Part shown: positions 54,174 to 64,000 of the stretch, in pieces | Layout: the number at the start of each line of letters is the position of its first letter | How positions within the stretch are numbered: position 1 is the stretch's first letter | Source: Plasmodium coatneyi | Lineage: Eukaryota; Apicomplexa; Aconoidasida; Haemosporida; Plasmodiidae | Assembly: GCF_001680005.1 (NCBI RefSeq) | Contig: NC_033567.1 | Location: 2,046,001 to 2,110,000, forward strand | Length of the DNA: 64,000 bases | Direction of reading: 5' to 3' | Made by a program: the position numbers and the translations under genes | The notes under the pieces: generated by a model | The model's database searches: none | What the model saw: the letters and a program-made list of their open reading frames with translations, nothing else | What the model was told of the DNA's origin: nothing

Positions 54174-55622
54174 TTACATACGTTGATAAGCTATATTTCG
54201 GTGACTCTGTCCCTTTCGTTGTTGATGTTGTTGCCTTTGTTTTTGCTGCCCCTGTTTCTTCCGCTGCTGTTGTTGTGGTCTTCCATTATTTACCCTTCCT
54301 CCCGACCGTATAGTATATGGGGAAGAATATTCGCTAGAGTTCCCTGCTGTTGAAGCTACTGTCGACATATCTGTAGAAAAAGTTTCTGGTGTTAATGTGT
54401 CGTCAACGTTGTGACGTCCAGTGGACCTCCTTTTTCTGCGTCCATTTCCCATAAAGGTGTTGTTACGTAATCCAGAGAATAAGGAAGTGTACTAAGAATG
54501 GAAAAAAAGTGAGGGGGTGGGAATTTTGTATATAATATATATATATGCAGTGTACAGCCTTATGTGTAATTATGTGTGTGTATTTATATGTATTTTAAAA
54601 GGAAATATAATATTAGTAAAATGCTATTATTTACATTTCTACATATAGTGGTCGTAATTGTTTTAAATTACAATTGTTCATTATAATTATAATTGTAATG
54701 GTACTTATAATAGAGAATTATAATTGTAATGTGCAATTAAAATTATGTAGTATTACCTTATATAGATAGAATATAATTGCTGGTATTCCTATCGTAGCAA
54801 ATATAGAAGAAACAATAGTGGGCACAGGGGCTGCTGTGGGTGGTGGTTTACATACTAGTCTTGTTGACTCCTTTTTACAATAATCTTTATATGTCTCCCA
54901 GAATTTGGTACAATATTTACTACTGGTACTGCTGCCACATTCTATATTCACATTAGAGGAAGTTGCGGGAGTTCCCATGTCTTCACAGTATCCCTCATCA
55001 CAGAATTTATAATAAGTCTCTAATTGTTCCTTCTTTGGTTCATAGTCCTGGTTGTACTCGAATTCTTTCTTGTTCTTATTGAAATTATCCCAACTACTAT
55101 GATGGTTTAGTGCTTTACAGCTGCTTACGATTCGTAGTTCCCCCAAGGCAGCGTACACATTATCCACAGCATTTAGGAATTTCCCCTTATCCACAGTCTT
55201 CTGTACCGTTTCCCCCAAGAAATAATAGAAAAAAGCACAAATATTGTTATCGTACGGATGCTTTGCCCTTACTTTAGATACAAGTTCCCAGGCACCTGCA
55301 ATTTTTGTTAACCAAGTATCAAGAGTAGTATATTGACTTAGTGAGGCCTTCAGCTTTCCCTTCTGCTCCGTATAGTTGAAAGGATCGTACCCCTCCCTCA
55401 ACATATCATACACCAGGTCTGAATATAATTTGGTCTCATCGTCCTCCTGTAAATGGAATTAATATGAATATATGTTCCCATATGTTCCTCTCTTTTCTTA
55501 TTAATTAAATTGTGCACATAAAATTAAATATACACACGTACACGATGTATTTGTATATATATGCATATTTGGATGGGAAGGAAAAGTGGAGTGTGTATTA
55601 CTCCACCTACCTGTAGCACCAT
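54174..55622 (-). CDS. pir: KIR-1: pir-family variant antigen (KIR), three exons, 339 aa
   Basis: PIR/KIR proteins are clonally variant and placed at or near the infected red-cell surface. Exons on the minus strand: 55622-55611 (MVLQ), 55446-54757 and 54491-54174. Together they are 1020 nt, all joined in phase 0. Exon 2 is the cysteine-containing ectodomain, with the FFYYFLGE motif, CYS-spaced blocks YKFCDEGYC and YCTKFWETYKDYC, and a membrane segment before FYLYK at the donor. Exon 3 is the cytoplasmic tail YTSLFSGLRNNT, basic and Ser/Thr-rich, with a Gln/Arg-rich stretch (QQQQRKKQGQQKQRQQ) and the ending RNIAYQRM typical of KIR. The standard pir layout of a tiny exon 1, long exon 2 and short tail exon is complete, and no lesion is visible. 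Confidence 0.9.
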
Positions 55623-57133
55623 GATTTATGTGTATATTTTTATGTATAGGACCAATTTATGTTATAAATGTGTTACTTCCATGTGTTCATGCAAAATAAG
55701 CATATGTGTGAGAAAGTTCTGTTTGTTCTGTATTGACTACGAATGAGCACATAGAGAGTTCTTCCCCTTTTTTTTTAAGTAGAACAATTCGCATTGTTCA
55801 AAATTTTCATACAATGATAACACATTATACATATATATATGTATTAAAATTATTATATATGTATATATGGAATTCATACGAAAACAGGAACAACTATGTT
55901 GTTGTAATTAAATAATGCAGCGTAGAATGAAAAGTCCAATGCACTTCCTTCTTCATTCATATCATTCCTCTCCTTCTTCTACTATTATGTATTGTGCATA
56001 TAAGGACGTACAACATTTCCCCCCTTCTTTTTTTTTTTTTTGTTTTGTTCTTTGGACGGAAAATTTTTAGCATATGCACTATTTATTTTATGTTCAATTG
56101 TTATTTTAAAGGTGGGAGGTTGTTAAAAATTCTTAGTAAATGAAATATAGTTTGTGCACAGAATTCTTTTACGCACTCCCCCGAAATGTTCATATGCATC
56201 AATGCTTAAGTGAGATGTGTTAAGGAAAAAAAGTAGAATTGGAAAAATGTAGTGCATACAAAGAGAAAAATTTCTGTGTTCTCATTATATATATGGAATA
56301 TGAAATATATGTGCACCTTCATAATAAGGTTCTTTCCGTAGAGTATACTTTCTCCCCTTTTTTTATTTGATGATTGTTCAGTAATAATAACAACTTTTTT
56401 CCTTCTCTTTCCTCCTTTTTTCCCCGCTGATAAAAATACTATAAATAGATCATGTAAAATGTACACATTATATTATTTGAGCATTTCTTCCCTTCCCTAT
56501 ATTCCACATTATATTTTTATATATTAATGCATATTCCTCCTTCTTCCCCTTTTCTTTTTTTGCTCCTGTTCCATAGGATTAAAGAGGCTTAGGAATGTTC
56601 GGTATGTTAAGAAGGAATATATATTCTGCTATATTAGCAAATGCAGTATGTAAGAGTCTATACCTGCATTTTCCATTTTTCTTTTATGTCCATTATATAT
56701 GGAAAATCATTTCATGGAAAACATGAAGAATAAGCGGAAGGTACTGTGTATTCAATATATAATCCTACGCCATTAGGAATGATTATGTCCGTACATTATA
56801 TGTATAGCAGGCATCCATGTTAAGAGAAGGGAAACTCAAGCTTAGTTAAACTGAGCCTGCATCCTTTGTGTATATATATTTTATACATGCCGCTTACATA
56901 TAATTCAGTTGAATAAAGGTACCAAGTGTTGGTCTGTTCATGTTCCTGTTGTTATTATTATAAAAGTTTGCTGTGTATACACACATTATTATTATCATGT
57001 GCGTGCACAAGGGGGACACACACATATATTACACATACTATAATGATAACCCATATTACTTTCCTTCTGCTCTATATTATTATTACTTGTTTCCCTCCTT
57101 TTTTTTTTTTTTTTTTTAAAAAAAAAGAGGAAC
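55623..57133. other. Intergenic region between KIR-2 stop and KIR-1 start
   Basis: 1.5 kb of AT-rich sequence with TATATA runs, T runs (56030-56043, 57096-57118) and a hairpin-like T/A junction at 57096-57127 (T23 then A10). It should hold the KIR-1 promoter and the KIR-2 3' UTR. No gene recognised. Confidence 0.55.
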
Positions 57134-57757
57134 TTATCTAACATAAGGAACAGAATATTCGGATGGATCCTCCTCCTCCGTTAAGTCAGGTTCTGAATCT
57201 ACTGTTGTTGAGTTAAATGGAGAACTATCTTCATTTTCCATATTTACCCTGCGTACTAATGATCTTTTTTTTCTTCTGCTTCCATTGTTGCTGCTCCTTC
57301 TTCCTCCCCCTCCTCCTCCAAAGAAGCTGTTACGTAAGTCGGAAAATATAGAAGTATACTAAGAAAGAAAAAAAAAAAAGGAAAAGGTTTAAAGTATGTG
57401 TACAGAATATATATATATGTACATTACTGCTCACATTTTAAACATTCATTTTTTTTTTTTTTTTTACATTTATTTTATGCATTCACTTTAAAATTTCTTC
57501 TATGCACTGTTTTTTTACATAGACAGCAAATATTAATAAGTGTTATTATACATATTCCTGTGTTAAGAGTACTTACCTTATATAGATAGAAAGCAAGTGC
57601 TGGTAATGCTACTGCTGCTCCTGTGGCAGCACCAGCACCAATACCAATATTGGTATTGGTGCTGCTTCCAAGGGAAGTTGAAGCAGCTGCTGGTGCTGAT
57701 CTTCGTGCTGGTGGTCCACCAGCAGGTAAGGGTAATTGTGGAGGTTGAGGCTGCTGC

Positions 57758-57788
<31 letters not shown>

Positions 57789-60700
57789 GCTGAAGCTGCC
57801 GTTGGCTACCACCCCCATCAGAACCTCCTTTTCCTTCTCCACCACTGACACCGTCGGTGAGTTCGAAATCATCTCCAGCAGAAGGTTTCTTCGGTGTTGC
57901 GGTAGGCTTTTTTCCCTCCTTATCAGGAACTAAAAAATAAATAAAAAAGGAAGGTTTCTATGTAATCCTTTTTCATCTTCTTCCCCTTTCCCCTCTTTCC
58001 GTCCTTCTTCCTTAGACCCCTTTCCTTCCCTTCTTAGACCGTCATTCTCTTCCTTCCTCCTTCTTAGACCGTCATTCTCTTCCTTCCTCCCTTAGACCCC
58101 CCTTCCTCCTCCTCCTTAGACCATCACTTTCCTTCCTCCTCCTTAGACCACTTCCTTCCTTCCACTACCCATAAGACCCCTTCCATCCACCCCTAAGACT
58201 CCTTCCATGTACTACCGTCCAACCACTTAACACCACCATCCTTCCACCAACCACTCCTCGCAACCTTCCTTTCACCAACTACGCCTAACGACCTTGCTTC
58301 CACCCACCACCATAACAACCTTCCCTCCACGAACCACCCATAACAACCTTCCTTCCAACTACCACCCCTAACAACCCACCTACCACCATACCACCCCTAA
58401 CAAACTTCCATCGACCTAACTACATCCACCCTAACACAACCTTCCTTCCACTTACCATCCCTAATAACCTTCCACCCCAACCACCTAACAACCATCCTTC
58501 CACCCCTAACAACAACCTTCCCTTCCACTCTAACACAACCCGCCAACCACCGAAGAACCTTTCCTTCCTACCACCCAACTAACAACATCCCTTCCACCAA
58601 ACAATCTTCATTGTACTACCCCTAACAACAGTCATTCTATCCCCCCTAACACAACCTTCGTTCTACCACCCTACCACTTAACAACCCAACTAACAACCCA
58701 CCTACCACCCCTAACAACCTTCCCTTCTACCAACCACCCCTAACAGAACCTTCCTTCCTTCTAACACCCCTAACACAACCTTCCTTCCACCTACCACCCC
58801 TAGCACAACATTCCTTCTACCGTACCAACCACGTAACACAACCCACCTACCACCCCTACAATCCTACACTCACTAATCCTACACCCTTTCCTCTACACTT
58901 TTAAATCCTTATTCTAAGAGTAGAACTCATAACATTTTTCCTTCCTTCTATCATCTTTTTTTTTTTTTTTTTAATTTCATTTTCTCTTTTTCCTTTAATT
59001 CCTTTTTCTCTCCTTACTTCCTTTTTTGTTTGTCTTACCTGCTCTGTCCATGACGCCAGATGTTTCCATAGGTGATTGGTGGGCGGGAGGGCATGTTAGT
59101 TCCTTCGGTTTCGCGAATTCGCTCCCGTCGTTTTTATCCTTTCCCCCATTAAAATTTTCACAATATTGATCTCCGCCAACTCCTTTGCAAGTTGTTGTAC
59201 TTAACTGCGAATGTGCTTTCTGAGCTGCGTCGTAGGATTGTTTGTACTTTTCACTACTACAATATTCAGTAAGCTGTCCGTTACTTTGTATTTTATTATA
59301 GTCATAATAATAGTCATATAGTATTTTAGCTTTTTTGAAACGTTCTTTACTAATACCATCATACAAATTGGTGCACTTATTCTGGGATGTATCCCGAAAC
59401 TTGGCATCCTGCAGTTTCTGGTAAACTGCCTTCATAACCGGTGAAAACTCCGAATCCTTAGACAATTTGTCCTTTATTTTATCCCCAATCCAGAAGTACA
59501 GAAAGTGGCAGGGTTTATAATACTCGAAGCCCTCCGTGCCCTTCGTACATGCGTAATAGTAGTTTTTTACAATTGCAGTGGCCAAATTATCATCCTTCCC
59601 CAATACTGTGCTGCTCCACGACCATAATGCATCCTTCACATTTGTTCTCACACCTTCATTACAGTACGGCTCGTTCTTATATTGGCGCTTCTCACAATCA
59701 TAACTTCTTGAGAGATCATCGTATCTTTGTTTTGAGGGTAATGGAAGTGAAACTCCTGCCTCCCACTAAAAGTATATAGAATTGGTAACAGGGGAATATA
59801 ATATGCATAAATATGATCATTCCTATATTTACATTGCCCCTATGTCATTGCAATACACTATGTGTACACATATAAAATTGTTGCATTTATAATATTTCTT
59901 TTAAGTAGGAAGAACACACCTGTGATGGTGATGCTAGACTTCCCTCTAGAGCTCCTGTTGGTGCAGCTGGTTTGGCAGCAGCATCGCAGTCTAATTTTTG
60001 TGGTGGGTTATGTTCGTCCTTCTTACTTTTTTCCCTATCAAATACTGTGCAATATGATTCTCCGCCCTCGGTATTGCATGGTTGAATTAACTGCGGATAT
60101 GCTGTTGAAGCTTCCGTGAAGGGATTAACACATCTATTATTGCTGCAATAATCATTACACTTCTCTTCCCTTAATATAGTCTTATAGTTATAATACCAAT
60201 CGAATACCTTCTTAGCCTTTTCGAAACGATCCTTCTTAATACCAACGTATATATTAGTGCACTTACATCCAGAATCGAATTTCTGCAGCTTATCATAAAT
60301 TGCCCTCATAATCGCCCGAAAGTCTGAAACATTAAATCTCCCGTTTACTTTAGTGCCTAACCAATAATAGAAAAATTTATAACGATCATTATCGCCCAAA
60401 GATTCCAACCCTCCATTGCCATCGTTACATACGGAACAGTAGTTACTTGCAATTTCAGTGGCCACACCCCAAGTATTCCCCCCGTACCCATGTAATGAAT
60501 TTTTCACTTCTCCTTCCAGATCACTGCGGCTCTTCCGAGTTCCTCGGAATGTACACCTCTTTCCTACTCCCTGATCTAATAAAGCGTATACTTTTTGTGA
60601 AGGTAATTTACTTGTGTCTGTGCCCTAAGAATGTAAAATTGACCAAGGAAGTGGAGTACGTATAGATGTATGTTACCCTGCATTCCTGCGCATATTATTA

Positions 60701-60802
60701 TTATTATTATTTCAGTGTGTGTGTGTGCATATATACAATATTGTATTCATAATATTTATCTATTATAAAAAGGAGAGGACCAACCTGTGGTGATGGTGCC
60801 AT
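57134..60802 (-). CDS. pir: KIR-2: double-ectodomain KIR with CD99-like exon, five exons, 675 aa
   Basis: Exons on the minus strand: 60802-60785 (MAPSPQ), 60624-59920, 59765-59039, 57929-57577 and 57358-57134. They total 2028 nt with matching phases (0, 0, 1, 0). Exons 2 and 3 are two separate pir ectodomains: the blocks F(L)YxW(I/L)G(D/T)K, KCTN(L/I)Y and (K/R)F(K/E)KAK appear in both at the same spacing. Exon 4 starts with a phase-1 acceptor and at once encodes PDKEGKKPTATPKKPSAGDD, then DGVSGGEGKGGSDGGGS. Both parts closely match mammalian CD99 and are described in P. knowlesi KIRs as host mimicry. A Gln run, a proline/alanine-rich stalk and the membrane segment ending FYLYK follow. Exon 5 is a tail with YTSIFSDLRN and the ending EYSVPYVR. 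Intron 3 (57930-59038) is filled with a C-rich minisatellite. Confidence 0.88.
57965..58890 (-). repeat. C-rich CCACCCCTAACAACCTTCC minisatellite in KIR-2 intron 3
   Basis: A long degenerate array seen on the + strand as CCTTCCTTCC and CACCCCTAACACAACC units with CCTTAGACC variants at the left end. The transcribed (minus) strand reads GGTTGTTAGGGGTGG. It accounts for most of the 1109-nt intron between the second ectodomain and the CD99-like exon. Confidence 0.88.
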
Positions 60803-62242
60803 TTTTCTTTCCTTGTGGTAATGCTTTGGTTTGGGTGATAATTTGTGTGGTTTGGTTGATAATGTTGTTATTTGGTTGATAATGTTGTTATTTTGGCGAT
60901 AATGTTGTTCTTATTTCACATTAATACATATATGTGTGTGCGTACATTGTTCTTCTTTGTATTATGTATATACATTTTCTTTTCTTCCTTAACCCCCCCT
61001 TTGGGAAGTGTATTCCTGTTTATAGTACTTCCTTCCTCTCCACTTATACTTCTATTTACTTATTTTATATATATATATATATACATACATACATATCTAT
61101 ATATACATGTGGAATATTTATTCCTTCCTTAATTCCTTCCTTTTCTTTAAATACTTATTATTTTATTTTTTCTATCTAAAGTATAATTTACTGTGAACCT
61201 AAACTATACATACGTACATATTTTACTTATATATTCATTATATTCTCACTACATGTGTGAAGTATATTAATTTATTAAATGTATACACAGAATATGAAGG
61301 CGGACATAAACGAAAAGAAGAAGGTGAATGGTGATGGTGAGCATGATAATGGTAAGTTGGCAAGTTAGAGAAATCAGGAATGTGCGCGTTCTGTGCTATG
61401 TGGTGTGTGGCGTACCTTTCCCTTATTTATTACTTCCTTCTTTTTTCCTTTCTTTTTTCTTATTTTATTATTCATTATGTGCGTTGGTTCATTGTTATAT
61501 TACTTTTTTATTACTGTGATTTTTTCTTTACTTTTTAAGATATAATTCTTCTCTTTAAAAAAGGGGAGAATTTAGAATTATGTTCTTTGGTTTAGAAAAA
61601 ATATTTTACACATAAAATTTCTATGGGAGCTTTCTTATATAGTGCATATACCTATTTTATATTGAGCACTCAACTTTTTTTTTCACCGTACTTAAGTGCT
61701 TACGAATATTTCTTATTTCATATACACTTATAAAGGGGAAATGTATGAAGTGAATTTTTAACTTATTGTGTTTTGTTCGGTGTTTGATACCTTATAAAGA
61801 AATATATGTATATATGTGCCCTTATACATTGGTATCCATTTTTTCTTAATTCTTGCCTGTTTTATATTTATTCGGTATAAATGACTCCCCACTTCTCCCT
61901 CCTTCTAAGGAAGGTAATATGTTCCTTCCCCTTCCATTTCTTTCCTTCCTTCCCTAGACCCACCTTCCTTCCTCATTAGACACTTCCTTTCCTTAGACTC
62001 TCCTTCCTCCCTAGAAAGGTTTCCTTCCTCCTTCTTAGACCTCCCTTCCTTCGTTCCTTAAACATTCCTTCCTCTTCCTCTTTAGAATCTCCTTTCCTTC
62101 CTTCCACCCTACCACCCACCTAACAACCTTCCTTCCACCTACCCCCCCCGAAAAACCTTACTTCCCCCCTACCACCCCTAACAACCCACCTACCACCACC
62201 CTAACAACCTTCCTTCTTCTATTACATGTTCCTTTTAAAAAA
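60803..62242. other. Intergenic region between KIR-3 stop and KIR-2 start
   Basis: 1.44 kb, AT-rich, with GGTTGATAATGTTGTTATTT repeats just upstream of the KIR-2 ATG (60835-60915), TA runs (61066-61100) and a pyrimidine/CTTCC-rich segment at 61910-62220. The last part carries scattered CCTAACAACC motifs. A possible short + strand exon is noted in findings (61294-61351). Confidence 0.5.
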
Positions 62243-64000
62243 CTACCTAACATAGGGGACAGAATATAACGTAGTATCATCATCCTCCTCCTCCGTTAAG
62301 TCAGATTCTGAATCTATTTTTGTTGAGTTGTACGCTGAGGAATCTTCCTCATTTTCTATATTCAATCTTCTTTCTATTGCACTTTTTCTTTTTCTTCCTT
62401 CCTCAGAATGGTCATTCCTCCTAAAGAGGAATGTTTTATACTAAAAGGAAGGGGGAAAAAGAAAGAAATGAAAAGGAGAAAGGAAAGTTCTGTTAGGGGC
62501 CTAAGGAAGGAAGGGAGGGGTCTAAAGAGGGCAGGAGGGTCTAAGCAGGAGGAGGAAGGTTGTGTTAGGGGTGGTAGGTGGGTTGTTAGGGTGGTAGGTG
62601 GAAGAAAGGTTGTGTTAGGTCGGTGGTAGGTGGAAGGATTATTGTTAGGGTTGTCGTTCAGTTGTTAGGTGGAAGGAAGGTTGTTAGGGGTGATAGGTGA
62701 AAGGATTATTGTTAGGGTTGTCGTTCAGTTGTTAGGTGGTAGGTGGGTTGTTAGAGGTGGTAGGTGGGTTGTTAGAGGTGGTAGGTGGGTTGTTAGAGGT
62801 GGTAGGTGGGTTGTTAGAGGTGGTAGGTGGGTTGTTAGAGGTGGTAGGTGGGTTGTTAGAGGTGGTAGGTGGGTTGTTAGAGGTGGTAGGTGGGTTGGTG
62901 GAAGAATAGTTGTGTCATGTATAACATAGAGTTTTGTTCTATATTTCATGTTTCATATATAGATAAAAGTGTGTTTTTAGGTTATATATATATATATATA
63001 TCGTTTATATATTATATAATACACGCTCATAATTATACTTACCTTATATAAAAGGAAAGCGATTAATGGAAGTGCTATGGCCACTGCTCCTCCAATTGCC
63101 GACGGAATGGTGGGGATGTTGGAAGCCCCTACCGATGCCCCTCCATCAGAAGAAACCAAAGTTTCCGTTGTAAACGGTTTTGCTAGTGCTTCTCCTGTGC
63201 TCGGCAGTGCAGATGCTAGTGCTGGTGCTCTACTTCCACCACTGGAAGATCCCCCTCCTGCACTACTTTCGGGAACATCCACATCCACTTTGGGACCTTT
63301 TAAGTCTAACTTAGGACCTTTTATATCCACTTTTGGACCTTTTAAATCCACTTTTGGACCTTTTAGTTCACCTTCCAATTTGGGAGCCGATCTGTCAAGG
63401 TCCTCCTTATAACCATCTGGACCGGCATCTCCCTTATCACCCTTCTCACCTACTGAAAGAAAGAAGTGGGTTGTAGGGAGAATGTTCTGTTTGTGGAACA
63501 GCACATTCTACATGGGAGTTTTTTACACCTTTTACCTCCCTTCTGTAAAGGTACTCTACTTAAGGTGACGTTTCTTTATCTGATGTATTTTAACTCTATA
63601 TGTGCTTACCTGTTGAAGCTACTGGTGGAGCTGGTCTGGATTCTGGTCCAGATGCCTCACTTCCTGAACGTACACTATGGGAAGTTACTTGGTCCTCTGT
63701 GTGGGTTTCACTTCTTGTAAGTTGCGCAGATTCTGCAGCCCGCGGTACTTCCTGCGCCTTTAAAACGGCTTGTTCTTTTTCCTGTCTCTCTTTCTCCCGT
63801 TGCAACTTCTGTTCCACTTGGTTCCGCAAAGTGTCCAATTTGTCTATATTTTGCAGGACTCCTTTATTCCATGCTGACCTCCAGTGGTTACAGAAGTCTG
63901 TACCACTTGCATCTGGCATTAAGCAATCGTTGTCCGTTTCCGTATAGGTCTCATGTCCATTCCTCAGGTACTCTAGATAGTTTTGCAGGCACTCTATACT
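62243..64000 (-). CDS. pir: KIR-3: pir-family gene with KGPKVD-repeat exon, 5' part outside window
   Basis: Three 3' exons are visible on the minus strand: 64000-63610 (open at the window edge), 63452-63043 and 62440-62243. The 5' exon encodes cysteine-containing ectodomain text (ECLQNYLEYLRNGHETYTE, DFCNHWRSAWNKG) followed by a heptad-like coiled coil (LDTLRNQVEQKLQREKERQ) and a Ser/Pro-rich linker. A phase-1 intron leads into an exon beginning VGEKGDKGDAGPDG, with collagen-like Gly-X-Y spacing. Four tandem copies of a seven-residue unit KGPKVDL follow, then DVPE, a Ser/Gly/Ala-rich stalk and a membrane segment (IGGAVAIALPLIAFLLYK). The tail exon starts YKTFLFRRN and ends LYSVPYVR, closely related to KIR-2. 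Exon phases match (1, then 0). Family placement rests on the tail, membrane exon and neighbours; the ectodomain is only partly visible. Confidence 0.8.
62505..62905 (+). repeat. GGTAGGTGGGTTGTTAGAGGT minisatellite in the KIR-3 last intron
   Basis: Seven near-perfect 21-bp copies (about 62740-62895) are preceded by looser GGTGGTAGGTGG/TTGTTAGGG units and a duplicated GGTTGTCGTTCAGTTGTTAGG segment (62655 and 62716). On the transcribed strand it reads CCTAACAACCCACC, the opposite orientation to the related array in KIR-2 intron 3. Confidence 0.9.

Noticed and set aside
57609..57872. Asn-rich minus-strand ORF (poly-N)
   Set aside because: It is the wrong frame of the Gln run in KIR-2 exon 4; the exon frame fixed by splice phases reads glutamine.
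62669..62929. + strand ORF with VRGGRWV heptapeptide repeat
   Set aside because: It is a translation of a 21-bp intronic minisatellite; the opposite strand is equally open, and it lies inside the KIR-3 intron.

Overview
This window is nuclear DNA of a malaria parasite of the simian P. knowlesi/P. coatneyi group, most likely Plasmodium knowlesi. The evidence is a spliced SICAvar gene, three pir (KIR-type) genes, internal telomere-like GGGTTYA arrays and long runs of core genes with moderate GC and A/T-tract-rich spacers. No tRNA, rRNA, CRISPR array, transposase or bacterial-type operon was seen.

Layout. (1) 1-7862, core: end of a nucleoside transporter (ENT1-like), DNA topoisomerase III (-), a seven-exon WD40 protein rebuilt here as the WDR92/DNAAF10 orthologue (+), and a small unknown protein (-). 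(2) 10235-26461: the two gamete-surface 6-cysteine genes P47 and P48/45. These are close neighbours in other Plasmodium, but here about 13.5 kb separates them. That interval holds a nine-exon SICAvar gene on the same strand (13268-21845). Its 3 kb second intron carries five classes of tandem repeat, a telomere-like array and a GC-rich island. (3) 27549-50573, core: an unknown protein, a probable PAF1 subunit (-), a 16 kb single-exon VPS13 (-) and a three-exon ALBA2 (-). (4) 54174-64000: a more AT-rich multigene block with three pir/KIR genes, all on the minus strand. KIR-1 is complete, KIR-2 is complete with two ectodomains, and KIR-3 runs off the window.

How the parts relate. The core genes serve housekeeping and sexual-stage jobs: purine import, recombination and topology, dynein assembly for the male gamete flagellum, gamete recognition, transcription elongation, bulk lipid transfer and RNA/DNA binding. 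The two variant families are inserted into or abut this core. They share intronic CCCTAAC/CTTCC-type minisatellites. In KIR-2 and KIR-3 a separate exon just before the transmembrane segment carries host-like sequence: a two-part CD99-like stretch in KIR-2, and a collagen-like start plus a KGPKVD repeat reminiscent of AHNAK in KIR-3. CD99-type mimicry by P. knowlesi KIR proteins is established. The exon-cassette reading, the second cassette, the repeat-filled SICAvar between P47 and P48/45, the SICAvar 3' frameshift and the antisense Pol III-like element are the observations most worth a second look. Exon limits were worked out by hand from splice signals, reading phase and family similarity; no alignment or database search was run.
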